From: an uncultured Porphyromonadaceae bacterium
GTDB lineage: Bacteria > Bacteroidota > Bacteroidia > Bacteroidales > Muribaculaceae
NCBI GenBank assembly: GCA_947174305.1
Contig: CAMWIH010000003.1
Location: forward strand, 1-44,416
Direction: 5' to 3'
DNA: 44,416 bases
A model generated the notes under the pieces. That model worked only from the letters and a program-made list of their open reading frames with translations, had not been told where the DNA came from and did not search any database. Shown piece after piece: positions 17,046 through 27,365 of the stretch (position 1 is the first letter of the stretch; each line of letters starts with the position of its first letter). Both the position numbers and the translations under genes were made by a program.

Positions 17046-20000
17046 TTATCGATTTAGCACTTTCTTTCCATCACGGATGATGATGCCTTTGGTATCGGGA
17101 GCCACGCGGCGTCCCATAAGATCGAAGGAGATTCCTTCAAGCTTTTTCGGGCCATCATAAAATGCCTCATCCACTCCGGCTACCGCAGCCGCGTTCATAC
17201 GATATACGGGTGATGACTCACCTGTATCGTAAGTGGCGGAAACGCCATACCAATGCATGTCGGCATTGTTGAGGCCGTTGAAGCTATAAGCCTTGGCATC
17301 GGCACCCTTTGTGGCAACCACATCTCCATCAAGGTAGAGATTATATCCACTCAAGATATTGGGACGCGGAGTGTATGTGACGGCATCTATCATCATACCG
17401 AACACATCCTCAGAAGTGTGACGTATAGCGAAGTATTTAGTTCCTGCAGGGAGTTCAACTTCAAACTCTCTCCATCTGATTTCTGTGGCCTGACCACGTT
17501 TGAGCAACGTGAAATCACCAACATTGTCTCCGGTTGTCGAAACAAGCACCTCGAATGTCTCATCACCATACTGAGTATTGATTGCATTATACATGAAATT
17601 CAATACCTGCTCCTCACCTGAAAGTTCAGGAGATATGAGCCAGTTGTCGGCCGGTGAACCATCGTTCGGACACCACGCAATCATATATTGCTCGCCATCG
17701 AACGCCTTATACTCATTATAATCGTCAAGGAATGACTCGCTCACCTTACCGGGGTTGAACACCTGCCAAGCCGAAGGTTCACCGTTAGCAGGAAGAGATG
17801 CTGTCTGGAAGGAATAGGTGGTCATGGCGTCGCCGTCATATACTTTCCAGTTGCCGAATTCTCCTTTCTCCTTTACAAGATTTCCTAAACTGAATGCAGG
17901 GAAACGACCATCCTCAAAACTCTCCTCTATTTCCCCGGATGTGCCTTCAGGCTCCTTCCACGTGATATCTGCACCGCCCGCACTCTCACTCATGGTCAAT
18001 TCTGAAGGCTGAGGCAGATAATTCTTGCTTACTGTGGTATGAGCGAAACTTATATTGTTATCGCTGTTCTCATCTCCATCAAGGACAACCTCTGCCATCA
18101 CCTCTCGGTCACCCTCTGTGCCTGTGACAATGAAAGGAAGGGTCAGCTCATGGCTGTATGTGCCGAAAGACTCTATCTTTTGGTTTACAGTCTCCTCCCC
18201 TCTTGGTTCTCCTCTATAGAGGAAACGCACTGAGAAATTCTCTACAGGCTCGAGTCCCTCATTGCCAATGAGCAGGGTTGCAGGGGTCTTGTTAATACCA
18301 TAATCCGACACGGGAGGCAACTGAAGAATCAACGACAGGTCTTTATTCTTAATATCATAAAGCTTGATATTATCGAAAAGATATGCACCTACATTCTTGA
18401 AGTCGCAGCAAATTCGGAATTTGATATATCTTTCCTTAGCAAAATCTTTAAGGCTCACCGAATATTTCTGATAGCTGTTCCCCGGAGTGAACTCGGCTAC
18501 TTTCGCAGTTTCTCCATTTGGGCGTTCCACCTCAACATAGATACTGTTGGACGCACCCTGCACTGACTTGGAATCAAAAGTGAGGGTAGGATTAGTGGCA
18601 GTGGAAATATCAATCTTTCCGGCGGTGAGATATCCGGTGGCGTTGGCGGCCTCAGCATAGAATATCAAGGCAAGCTTATCACCGTCGGATGCATCCTCGC
18701 TTAGGCCAAGGATTGTGGTTTTGGGAGCTGAAACACCATAAGACCATGTTGAGTTCTGAAAGCCATTCTCTGCCACATGCTCCTCGAACGGAATAGAAAG
18801 AGGCTTGCCCACATAATGCGACGCCATTGTGTAGTCGCCTGTTCCGCCGGCAGTAACCGGAATCACTACGAAATATTTGCGCTGCTGAGTGCCTTCGTCA
18901 TTCTTGTATGGGAATGATCCTTTAGTTTCACCGGTCACAGTGGCAACCAACTCATCGATTGCCAAGCCACCGGCTTCAGTGGTGGTAGTGGTGAAAAGGA
19001 AATATTTAGTGGTGGCCGGATTAACCCTCTGACCATTCACTCCGACTGTTGCAACGGGATCCCACGACATTGTGATTGTGTTGGCATCAGGTTCGGAATA
19101 GGTTACGTTGGTCACAGCCTTTGGCACATCAACACCTACAAATACATCCAGTTCTGCAATCTCACCCTGTCCGTTTTCCGAATAGGTGAGAACCTGATAA
19201 TTGTTCGTTCCATTAGGGATGGATCCATCATCCGTATGACTTAACGCGGTGCCGGGAGCCACATCCTCATACGTCTTGATAACTTCGCCATTGCGACGAA
19301 GCTCAACTCTTTTCAGGTTTCCGCTAAGGGTCTGGCCACCTATTGTCTTGGAAGGAGCCGTGAAATCTACTTTCACTACCAGCATGCCGCTTTCGTCGGC
19401 CGTTGCAGTAAAAGGCGAAGCCTTTGCCGGAGCAGTAGCCTTGGGTATTACCTCCAGTCTTATCTGTTTCACATCGAGCTCGCCGCGATATGCATCACTC
19501 ACACAATGCACGCCAAGGTTGTAATCACCTGTCTTATCAACAGTGATACCCTCATTTGTGTAGTCATTGAATGTTCCGCCACGGACAGTCTTACGGTTCA
19601 TCACCCTCTTGCCGCTGTTCATGGCATCGACAGTGACACCTTGTCCGAGATACACCTCAAACTTCTCCTCATAGTCACCGTAATAAGTGCTCTTGAAGTT
19701 CTTGCAGTTAACTGTGAGCTTGTACTCATTGCCCTCCTCCAGATGGATTGCAGGAGAGATAAGCCAGTCATCGGCGTTGTTTTCACCGCTATATGAGTAA
19801 CGGGCGGTCTGCTTCTCGTCATTGTAATACCAGGTGCAGGGCTTTCCACTGCTCTTATTGTCGTTGTTGGCATTTATGACTGTAAACTCATCGAACATCT
19901 CCTGAGTAGGGAAGGTAGCCAGATATGGAATAACTTTCACCTCTGAGGAACGAGTGGAGTGTGCTTTAACATTATTTGAATGCAGACCCTTGGGTGAAGT

Positions 20001-20120
20001 TTCCAGAACCGGCTCCTCTGCCATAAATTTCGGTGCCGGCGATTCCTTCTGCATTCCTGCATAAAGCCCTGCCGACGTTAACGCCGCAAGACCTAATGCA
20101 CAAGCTAAAATCGTTTTCAT
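17046..20120 (-). CDS. Secreted cleaved-adhesin/choice-of-anchor-J + FnIII protein with T9SS sorting signal
   Basis: 'ADDWLISPAIHLEEG', 'PADNWLISPELSGEEQ' motifs; C-terminus 'DLMGRRVAPDTKGIIIRDGKKVLNR'. Confidence 0.85.
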   Translation of the reverse strand: MKTILACALGLAALTSAGLYAGMQKESPAPKFMAEEPVLETSPKGLHSNNVKAHSTRSSEVKVIPYLATFPTQEMFDEFTVINANNDNKSSGKPCTWYYNDEKQTARYSYSGENNADDWLISPAIHLEEGNEYKLTVNCKNFKSTYYGDYEEKFEVYLGQGVTVDAMNSGKRVMNRKTVRGGTFNDYTNEGITVDKTGDYNLGVHCVSDAYRGELDVKQIRLEVIPKATAPAKASPFTATADESGMLVVKVDFTAPSKTIGGQTLSGNLKRVELRRNGEVIKTYEDVAPGTALSHTDDGSIPNGTNNYQVLTYSENGQGEIAELDVFVGVDVPKAVTNVTYSEPDANTITMSWDPVATVGVNGQRVNPATTKYFLFTTTTTEAGGLAIDELVATVTGETKGSFPYKNDEGTQQRKYFVVIPVTAGGTGDYTMASHYVGKPLSIPFEEHVAENGFQNSTWSYGVSAPKTTILGLSEDASDGDKLALIFYAEAANATGYLTAGKIDISTATNPTLTFDSKSVQGASNSIYVEVERPNGETAKVAEFTPGNSYQKYSVSLKDFAKERYIKFRICCDFKNVGAYLFDNIKLYDIKNKDLSLILQLPPVSDYGINKTPATLLIGNEGLEPVENFSVRFLYRGEPRGEETVNQKIESFGTYSHELTLPFIVTGTEGDREVMAEVVLDGDENSDNNISFAHTTVSKNYLPQPSELTMSESAGGADITWKEPEGTSGEIEESFEDGRFPAFSLGNLVKEKGEFGNWKVYDGDAMTTYSFQTASLPANGEPSAWQVFNPGKVSESFLDDYNEYKAFDGEQYMIAWCPNDGSPADNWLISPELSGEEQVLNFMYNAINTQYGDETFEVLVSTTGDNVGDFTLLKRGQATEIRWREFEVELPAGTKYFAIRHTSEDVFGMMIDAVTYTPRPNILSGYNLYLDGDVVATKGADAKAYSFNGLNNADMHWYGVSATYDTGESSPVYRMNAAAVAGVDEAFYDGPKKLEGISFDLMGRRVAPDTKGIIIRDGKKVLNR

Positions 20121-20143
20121 TCTATTATTAAGTTATTAAGGTT

Positions 20144-21619
20144 TTATTTGAAAATTATTTTCTTTCCGTTCTGAATATAGATAGAGCCTTTCTGAGGAGT
20201 TGTCACGCGGTTACCCATAAGGTCATAGATAACTGTATTCTCTGCGTTTTCCTCAGCGAAAATTGAGTTCACGCCGGATGCCTGATCCACCTTCAGACCA
20301 TACATATAATACTCAATTGCTACAGTAGGATTATTGTTGCAATAAATGCCTATGTTATAGTTGCCCGGTTCCTGAATCCTAATTTCAAAATTCTTATCCT
20401 GCGGGCTGAATGTAGTGAGGTCATCGCGTGTCAAAACACCGATACGTGCCTCGCGCGAGTCGGGTGTATTGTCCTTCATAAGCCAGAACTCAAGATTGCC
20501 ATGATAGCCGTAACCTGTCCAAACCATAGGGTAAGTGCCGGCAACCGGGAAGTTCAAGGCCGGAGAGATCACCCAGTCATCCTCGACAGTATCATTTCTG
20601 CTGTTAGGATAATAGATGTAGTAAGTGCCGTAGCCACCTTCCCACTGTTTCCATGTCAAGCCGTCACCATTGGCGTCAACAAATGTCCAGAGATAATCCA
20701 CCGCCTCTGAGTTAGTGAAATCTGATTCGAAAGGAAGGGGAAGTGAAGAAAGCTTGCCTACATAATGAGTGGTAACGGTAGCCGGCGCCCCTTCTGCCTG
20801 TGCCACAGCAGCCACTGAATAGTCGTAATATCCGGGCTCTGTGATGGATTCATCAATGTAGCTCGTGGCATCTCCCGCAAGGGTGGCTATAAGTTCTTCA
20901 TTACGGTAAATCTTCACAGCCGTGAGGTCCGACGGTTTTAGTGCGCCCTCAGTATCATCTGTTGTAGGCAATACCCAGGTTAGGGTAACCTTCATCTCCT
21001 CGCCTTCGTTGGTGGCTGTGAGGTCGGTGATGATAGAGGGGGTGAGCTTATAATCAACAATCTCAAATCCTGTGAGGAAAAGACGGTAGCCTGTCACCGG
21101 CGAATAGACATGGAAACCGAAATTGAATTCCCCTGTCTTTTCAGAAGTGATCGCCACACTCTTCTTCTCAAAGTTGGTATAGTTCATATATTTGGAAACG
21201 CCGAAGAGTTGCTTTGCTTCTGGAGATTTCATGGCTTCAAGAGTGGCGCCCTCGCCCATGACCACTTCGTAAGATTCGCTGAAACCATCTGTCATGACAA
21301 GCCAGGATACCTTGTACATCTTTCCTTCCTCAAGATAGATTGCCGGCGAAACCAACCAGTCATCGGCTGGTATTGGTGATTCCAATGATCGTTCATATAA
21401 GGCACCCACACCAAATTCTGTTTTCTTGAAAGCATCACGGTCTGAATAAGACCATTTTTTACTGTCTTCATTTGCATTGATAACAGTCCATTCCTTATCA
21501 AGTCCTCTTGAGTCCTCATTACCGATTGCGGATACGTAAGGCACGAGATGTTGTGCCTGTCCCGAGATTGCGAAAGCTGCAAGAGCGAGCGCACTGATTA
21601 GAGTAGATTTAATTTTCAT
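20144..21619 (-). CDS. Secreted cleaved-adhesin/choice-of-anchor-J protein with T9SS sorting signal
   Basis: 'ADDWLVSPAIYLEEG', 'EDDWVISPALNFPVAG'; C-terminus 'YDLMGNRVTTPQKGSIYIQNGKKIIFK'. Confidence 0.85.
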   Translation of the reverse strand: MKIKSTLISALALAAFAISGQAQHLVPYVSAIGNEDSRGLDKEWTVINANEDSKKWSYSDRDAFKKTEFGVGALYERSLESPIPADDWLVSPAIYLEEGKMYKVSWLVMTDGFSESYEVVMGEGATLEAMKSPEAKQLFGVSKYMNYTNFEKKSVAITSEKTGEFNFGFHVYSPVTGYRLFLTGFEIVDYKLTPSIITDLTATNEGEEMKVTLTWVLPTTDDTEGALKPSDLTAVKIYRNEELIATLAGDATSYIDESITEPGYYDYSVAAVAQAEGAPATVTTHYVGKLSSLPLPFESDFTNSEAVDYLWTFVDANGDGLTWKQWEGGYGTYYIYYPNSRNDTVEDDWVISPALNFPVAGTYPMVWTGYGYHGNLEFWLMKDNTPDSREARIGVLTRDDLTTFSPQDKNFEIRIQEPGNYNIGIYCNNNPTVAIEYYMYGLKVDQASGVNSIFAEENAENTVIYDLMGNRVTTPQKGSIYIQNGKKIIFK

Positions 21620-21659
21620 GAGTGTTTAGTTTTTATTTTATTACACTTGTTACTTTTTC

Positions 21660-21688
21660 CCTCCCCGGGCCTCCGCGACCCGGGGAGG
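21660..21688. other. GC-rich 10-bp hairpin between cargo genes
   Basis: CCTCCCCGGG-cctccgcga-CCCGGGGAGG; no U-tract on minus strand. Confidence 0.7.
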
Positions 21689-21711
21689 AGAGTTTTGAAT
21701 GGTTGGTTTTC

Positions 21712-24138
21712 TTATTTAATCATTACTGCTTTTCCATTTATCACATAGATTCCGTGGCGCGGATAAGCAACCTTTCTTCCGTTCAGGTCATAAACAGCGT
21801 CGGGAATGATATCTTCTGTGATTATTTCAAAAATTGCGGATGTGTTTTCTTTCTCTTTGATGAAGGCACTCATTGAAGCGTAGGAAGGAAGATAAGCCGT
21901 GTTGTCGGGCATTGTTATCCCTTCGGTAAGCTTATAGAAACCCATACCTTCCGTGCCGTTCCGATATACGAAGGCTCCTGCCGTAACAGGCACTCCGGTA
22001 ATGGCAGACTTGAGTTGGTTGCCGGAAACTGTCTCTGCATCATCGCAATAAGCCACCTCATATTCACCGGCCTCTGCTTTGATAAGGATTCCGGTTGAGG
22101 CAGGAACTTTCTCAATTTCCTTGCATGAGTAAGTTCCCTCTTCCACCTTATCTATAATATAGGCGGTGATTCCCTCTGCCGATGAGAAATCAAGACCACG
22201 GTCAAGGCTGTAGGTCATCGAGCCGTTCTCTCCTACCGTGATGGTCTGGGTGGATTTTATCACAGGGCCTCCATCTGCTGATATGAAATTTACATTTCCT
22301 ATAGAGGAGCGGAGATAGCCCGATCCGGCAGGAAGCGTTGCAGCCTCTTCCGTTCTGTAGAAACCCATCCCCTTATCGCCATCACGATAGATGAAATCGC
22401 CGGCTGACAGATTCTGTCCGTTTATGGCACCCACTATCACGTTCCCTTCCAGAGCAGATGCTGTGGTGATATAAGGAATCCTGTATTCTCCGGCCTCGCC
22501 CTTCAGGATAACACCTGCCGATGCCGGAACCTGCGCCACTTCGTTGATGGTTAGGATATCATCCTCAACTGTGGCATAATATGCTTTAACCCCGGCAACA
22601 GCCGTGAAATCGAGAGCATCTTTGCTGCTGAATGCCATTGAGCCTTCTGCCGGTATAGTGATGGTCTGATAGATGTCATCTTCCGTAATCTCCGACACGC
22701 TGAAGGCATTGATGGTATAGGGGGATGCCGCACTGGGGCTATTATAGCATCTTATGCCTATGTAATAGTTACCAGCCTCTGCAACAGTGAAGTCCATCTT
22801 CTTCTCCACAGTGCTGTAACCCGTCAATTCCGCCTGCCCTATCTCAACAGCATCATCCGATGTCATGGCGGCAACGGTGTTGGCGTCGCCAAACGCGAAG
22901 AGCAGCTTTCCGTTGTAGCAACTTCCTTTCCATGTCAAACGATAGGTTCCGGCCTTCTCGAACGATAGTTCGGGACTGATCAGCCAGTCATCTTCGGTTA
23001 TGGCCGATGAATAGTTTTCAAATTTGAATGAGGAGCCGTCGAACTTCCACCCTGTTCCATCCTCATTATTATCTATGGTGGTCCAGAAAGCTTCGGTCAT
23101 CTTGGCATCGGAAAAGTCTGCGGTGTAGGGTATGGTGTAAGGCTTCATCTCCCCCACGAATGGAGTCTCGACAACAGCCGAGGCTCCCTCTCTTGTCCCG
23201 ACAGCGGCTACGGTATAGGTATAGAACCCTGATGCCGGCACATTATCTGTATAGCTTGTGGCGGCGCCCTCGGTGGTCTTGACAAGTTCCTCTCCTCTCC
23301 AGATCTTTACCGCGCTGATATCCTCAACGTTCAAGGGCTTGCCTGCCTCATCCTTCTCAGGGAGCTTCCACGAGAGGTCAACCTTAAGTTCGGTTCCGAC
23401 AGGGGTGGCCGTCAGGTCGGTGATTGCTCCGGGGATTACTATGCTTTCACTCCCCTCCACGATTTCAAATTTCGTAAGGAAAAGATTTCCTCCCTGGGCT
23501 TTGATACTGTTAAACCAGAAGCCGAAACGGTATTCGCCCGTTGCCTCCGGCTGGAAGCTATAGATTGATTGTTTGATTGTGTTCTTTTCAGTAGTCACTT
23601 CCCCGATAGTCTCACCCTCATCAAGCCGTGCATCGAGCACCTCCGGATAGGTGAGGTTTTCATTCTCCTCCTGCATCTTCAGGAAATCCTCTTCGCTTAC
23701 ATTAGGGGCTATCATTGTCTTATAGCTCATGGAATAACTCGATGAATAGCTATACCAGGAGATATTGTAGGTCTTACCCGCCTCGAGGGTTATGGGGGGT
23801 GAGATCAACCAGTCGTCGGTATTGTAATAAGCGAGCACGTTCAGCATGACACCACCACTTGCACCCACTCCGGTTATATTAGCATTGCGTGCATATTTCC
23901 ATTCGTTGGTATAAACTGTGACAACACCTTCGCTGCTTACCGATTTCCCTTTATCAGCATCCACTGCTGTCCACGCCGGGTCTATCTTTCCTACCGAACC
24001 TGCGGCACTCGTAGATGAAGATTCCGGTATGCCTAAATCAGATGAATAGGGCACAGTCACAGCTTTCTGCGTCTGCGAAAATGCTGCCATAGCCGTTGCA
24101 ACTGAAACAAAAGTCAAAAGTAATCTTTTTCTCATCAT
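21712..24138 (-). CDS. Secreted cleaved-adhesin + FnIII + duplicated uncharacterised module, T9SS sorting signal (paralog of 24720..27149)
   Basis: 'TDDWLISPPITLEAG', 'EDDWLISPELSFEKAG'; two ~120-aa repeats; C-terminus 'VYDLNGRKVAYPRHGIYVINGKAVMIK'. Confidence 0.85.
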   Translation of the reverse strand: MMRKRLLLTFVSVATAMAAFSQTQKAVTVPYSSDLGIPESSSTSAAGSVGKIDPAWTAVDADKGKSVSSEGVVTVYTNEWKYARNANITGVGASGGVMLNVLAYYNTDDWLISPPITLEAGKTYNISWYSYSSSYSMSYKTMIAPNVSEEDFLKMQEENENLTYPEVLDARLDEGETIGEVTTEKNTIKQSIYSFQPEATGEYRFGFWFNSIKAQGGNLFLTKFEIVEGSESIVIPGAITDLTATPVGTELKVDLSWKLPEKDEAGKPLNVEDISAVKIWRGEELVKTTEGAATSYTDNVPASGFYTYTVAAVGTREGASAVVETPFVGEMKPYTIPYTADFSDAKMTEAFWTTIDNNEDGTGWKFDGSSFKFENYSSAITEDDWLISPELSFEKAGTYRLTWKGSCYNGKLLFAFGDANTVAAMTSDDAVEIGQAELTGYSTVEKKMDFTVAEAGNYYIGIRCYNSPSAASPYTINAFSVSEITEDDIYQTITIPAEGSMAFSSKDALDFTAVAGVKAYYATVEDDILTINEVAQVPASAGVILKGEAGEYRIPYITTASALEGNVIVGAINGQNLSAGDFIYRDGDKGMGFYRTEEAATLPAGSGYLRSSIGNVNFISADGGPVIKSTQTITVGENGSMTYSLDRGLDFSSAEGITAYIIDKVEEGTYSCKEIEKVPASTGILIKAEAGEYEVAYCDDAETVSGNQLKSAITGVPVTAGAFVYRNGTEGMGFYKLTEGITMPDNTAYLPSYASMSAFIKEKENTSAIFEIITEDIIPDAVYDLNGRKVAYPRHGIYVINGKAVMIK

Positions 24139-24246
24139 ACATTAATATTAGGGTTGCAAATAATTTAATCTTAAAGGATTTTTCTCATATTTTCTAAAAT
24201 TCACTTACAATATGATTTCTCCAAAAATTAAATTTTTTCTTGCCAC

Positions 24247-24254
24247 AAATATAA
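24247..24254 (-). promoter_or_regulatory. Bacteroidales -7 box TATATTTG for 21712..24138
   Basis: Plus strand CAAATATA; ~110 nt upstream of start; flanking sequence conserved with 27227 promoter. Confidence 0.6.
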
Positions 24255-24632
24255 TCAACAATGAAGCTTTGCGTTAGTTTTTCATAACCAAAGTAAACTA
24301 CAATTATATGCCGACACACCATTTAATGAACTACATCGACATATCTAAATAGCTAATAATTAATGATTTATTTTTTAATATTGAACTACATATCGCTTCA
24401 TATCTGTCAGTTGACGAAAATATAGTCAGGGCCTTAGCAATAGTTTCTCCATCGTACATATCGATCGGGTAGAAACGGTTTTCAGATACAATGTTTAGCA
24501 GTGTTTATCAGTAGTAGGCTTCGCAAGCTATAAAATATTAACGCAATGACAGGCTGAGATATTATTCAATTTCGTTATTGCATTTATGAGCGATTTCTCA
24601 TCATATCGAATGCATACCCCATATAAAAAATA

Positions 24633-24662
24633 AACGGGGGTATGCCTAAACACACCCCCGTT
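24633..24662 (-). terminator. Terminator hairpin for 24720..27149
   Basis: aacgggggt-n12-acccccgtt; followed by ttattttttat on minus strand. Confidence 0.85.
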
Positions 24663-24719
24663 CTCAATTCCATACCAATCACCAGTGAGACAAATGGTTA
24701 ATATGGACTATCGAAATAT

Positions 24720-27149
24720 TTATTTAACTATGACTGTTCTACCATCTATAATATAGATTCCGCGTTCAGGGTAGGAAACCTTTCTTCCGCTAAGGTCATA
24801 GACAGCCTTCGGCAGCGAAGCCTCGGTGGATATTTCAGATACCACCGTAGTAATGTCGTTCGTTTCCTTGATGAACTCGCTCTCGGAAACTTCACCCGGC
24901 AGATACACACTGTTTTCAGGCAATGTCGTAGCTTCGGTGAGCTTATAAAAGCCCAAGCCGTCCTGGCCGTTCTGATAGACAAATGAGCCAGGTAAAACAC
25001 GCACACCTGGGGTGACAATTTCGAGCAAGTTATTGTCAACCTCCTCCGCATCATCACAATAAGCCACCTCATATTCACCTGCTTTTGCCTTGATAATGAT
25101 TCCTGTTGATGCCGGAACCTTCTCTATCTCCTTGACCGTATAGAAATCTCCATCAATCTTATCCACTATATATGCCTTGATTCCCTCTGCTGATGAGAAA
25201 TCGAGCCCACGGTTCAGGCCATAGGTCATCGAACCATCCTCTCCTACGGTAATGATTTGGGTGGTCTTCACCGTGCTTCCACCATCTTCTGAGATAAAGC
25301 TTACATCGCCGATAGTGTCAGGGAGATAACCTGAGCCAGCCGGTACTTCTGTTGCGTCATCTGTTTTATAGAAACCCATCCCCTCTTTACCGTTGCCATA
25401 AATATATGCTCCGGCTGAAACTTTCTGACCTTTTACTGCGGCCTTGATCACATTTCCTTCAATCGCTTCCGCATTAGAAATGTAGGGAACCTTATATTCA
25501 CCTGAGTCTCCCTTAAGTATTACACCTGTTGATGCAGGAACTGATTCAACTTCTTCAATTGAAAGCATATTGTCTTCAACTTTGGCAATGTAGGCAGAAA
25601 GACCGTCAACCTCACCGAATCCGAGAGCATCCTTGCTGCTGAATACAATCGAGCCCTCTTCGGGGATTGTGATTGTCTGGTAAAGGTCCTCTTCAGAAAG
25701 CTCAGTCACGCTGAAACCTTTCGTATAATAAGAGGCACCTCCTGAAGGATCCTTATCACATTTGATTCCTATATAATAAGTGCCGGGAACGGTAACCTGA
25801 AAATCAAATTTCTTCTCAACATCACTATAACCCGAGAGTTCAGCAACACCTATTTCCAGAGCATTTTCTCCGGTCATTCCGGCAACTGTGTTTGCATCAC
25901 CAAGCACAAACAGGAGGGAGCCATTAGCACATTGACCTTTCCAAGCCATTCTATAGATACCCTCATTTTCAAAAGCCAAGGCTGGAGTGATGAGCCAGTC
26001 ATCCTCGGTGATACTTGTAGAGTAGTTTTCAAACACAAAATATGTGTCTCCATACTGGTTGTAATATTTCCATCCCTTCCCATCTTCGTTACTATCAATA
26101 GTGGTCCAGAAGGCCTCCGTCATCTTGGCATCGGAGAAGTCTGCTGTATAAGGAATGGGATAAGGTTTCTTTTCACCTACATAAGAGGTGGTAACAGTTG
26201 CTGCTTCACCCTCCTCATCATCGCCAACGGCCGCCACTTTATAAGTGTAGAAACCTGCAGCCGGAACGTTGTCGGTATAGGAAGTGGCGGTGCCGTCGAG
26301 TGTTTCTATTAGTTCTTCGCCACGCCATAATTTCACTGCAGTTATCGCTGAAGGCTCAATAGCATTGCCTTTGGCATCAGTTTCCGGAAGCTTCCATGTG
26401 AGGTCAACCTTTAGCTCCTCTCCTACAGGAGTTGCGGTGAAATCGGTAATCGCTCCGGGCGTAACTTTCTCATCAGGAATCTCAGGGCTCTCTCCATCCT
26501 CGACAATCTGAAATTTAGTGATACAAAGCATGCCTGCTGCCGTCGGGTTTTTAGTGAAGGCCCAGAATCCAAAACGGTAATCTCCTGTCTTTTCCGGGCT
26601 ATAAGTAAATTCAGATAGCTGCATACTATTCTTTACAGTTGTAACTTCTCCGACCAATTTTCCTTCGTCGAGACGAGCATCAAGAGCCTGTGGATATGTA
26701 ATATCCGCATTTTCCTCCTGCATTGTTGCAAACTCGGCATCAGTGACATTTTCAGACATCATAGCCTTATAGCTACATGCAGCTGCTGTAGAATAGCTAT
26801 ACCAGGAAATTTTGTAGTTCTTACCCTCCTCAAGAGAGATTGCAGGCGAAATCAACCAGTCATCACCTTTAAAATAAGCAATAGTTTTAAGCGATACACC
26901 TCCTTGAGCATCAACACCGGTTATGTATGTATTTCTTGCATACGTCCATGCATTGGTGTTGGTTCCGCTTCCTGTATCCGCATCCACTGCCGTCCAAGCA
27001 GGATCGATGTTGCCCGTTGCTGTAGAACTTGCACTCGGAATACCCAAATCAGATGAATAAGGAACAGTCACCACCTCACCCGTCTGCGCGATTCCCGTCA
27101 TTGCCGTAGCAATGAAAACAATAGTCGAAAGTAGTCTTTTTCTCATCAT
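24720..27149 (-). CDS. Secreted cleaved-adhesin + FnIII + duplicated uncharacterised module, T9SS sorting signal (paralog of 21712..24138)
   Basis: 'GDDWLISPAISLEEG', 'EDDWLITPALAFENEG'; C-terminus 'VYDLSGRKVSYPERGIYIIDGRTVIVK'. Confidence 0.85.
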   Translation of the reverse strand: MMRKRLLSTIVFIATAMTGIAQTGEVVTVPYSSDLGIPSASSTATGNIDPAWTAVDADTGSGTNTNAWTYARNTYITGVDAQGGVSLKTIAYFKGDDWLISPAISLEEGKNYKISWYSYSTAAACSYKAMMSENVTDAEFATMQEENADITYPQALDARLDEGKLVGEVTTVKNSMQLSEFTYSPEKTGDYRFGFWAFTKNPTAAGMLCITKFQIVEDGESPEIPDEKVTPGAITDFTATPVGEELKVDLTWKLPETDAKGNAIEPSAITAVKLWRGEELIETLDGTATSYTDNVPAAGFYTYKVAAVGDDEEGEAATVTTSYVGEKKPYPIPYTADFSDAKMTEAFWTTIDSNEDGKGWKYYNQYGDTYFVFENYSTSITEDDWLITPALAFENEGIYRMAWKGQCANGSLLFVLGDANTVAGMTGENALEIGVAELSGYSDVEKKFDFQVTVPGTYYIGIKCDKDPSGGASYYTKGFSVTELSEEDLYQTITIPEEGSIVFSSKDALGFGEVDGLSAYIAKVEDNMLSIEEVESVPASTGVILKGDSGEYKVPYISNAEAIEGNVIKAAVKGQKVSAGAYIYGNGKEGMGFYKTDDATEVPAGSGYLPDTIGDVSFISEDGGSTVKTTQIITVGEDGSMTYGLNRGLDFSSAEGIKAYIVDKIDGDFYTVKEIEKVPASTGIIIKAKAGEYEVAYCDDAEEVDNNLLEIVTPGVRVLPGSFVYQNGQDGLGFYKLTEATTLPENSVYLPGEVSESEFIKETNDITTVVSEISTEASLPKAVYDLSGRKVSYPERGIYIIDGRTVIVK

Positions 27150-27226
27150 ATATTTTTGTGGTTATGGTTGTTAGCTCCATCAAGGATAAATAATCGAAAA
27201 ATAATATTCCGCCTTTTTTCCTGCCA

Positions 27227-27234
27227 CAAATATA
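27227..27234 (-). promoter_or_regulatory. Bacteroidales -7 box TATATTTG for 24720..27149
   Basis: Plus strand CAAATATA inside TGCCACAAATATAAT conserved with 24247 site. Confidence 0.6.
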
Positions 27235-27365
27235 ATTAATAATGATTCGGAGACCCTGATTCAACGAATTTATACAAACTACAATTCCCTATACTTCCCC
27301 TAATAATGAACTACTCACAATAATGCAGGTATTTATTAACCAATGGTTTAACATTTACACTTGAA

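Noticed and set aside
24139-24719. Possible small RNA or missed gene in the 580-bp AT-rich gap
   Set aside because: No convincing ORF; contents explained by promoter, AACTAC sites and a terminator; an sRNA cannot be supported without transcript data.
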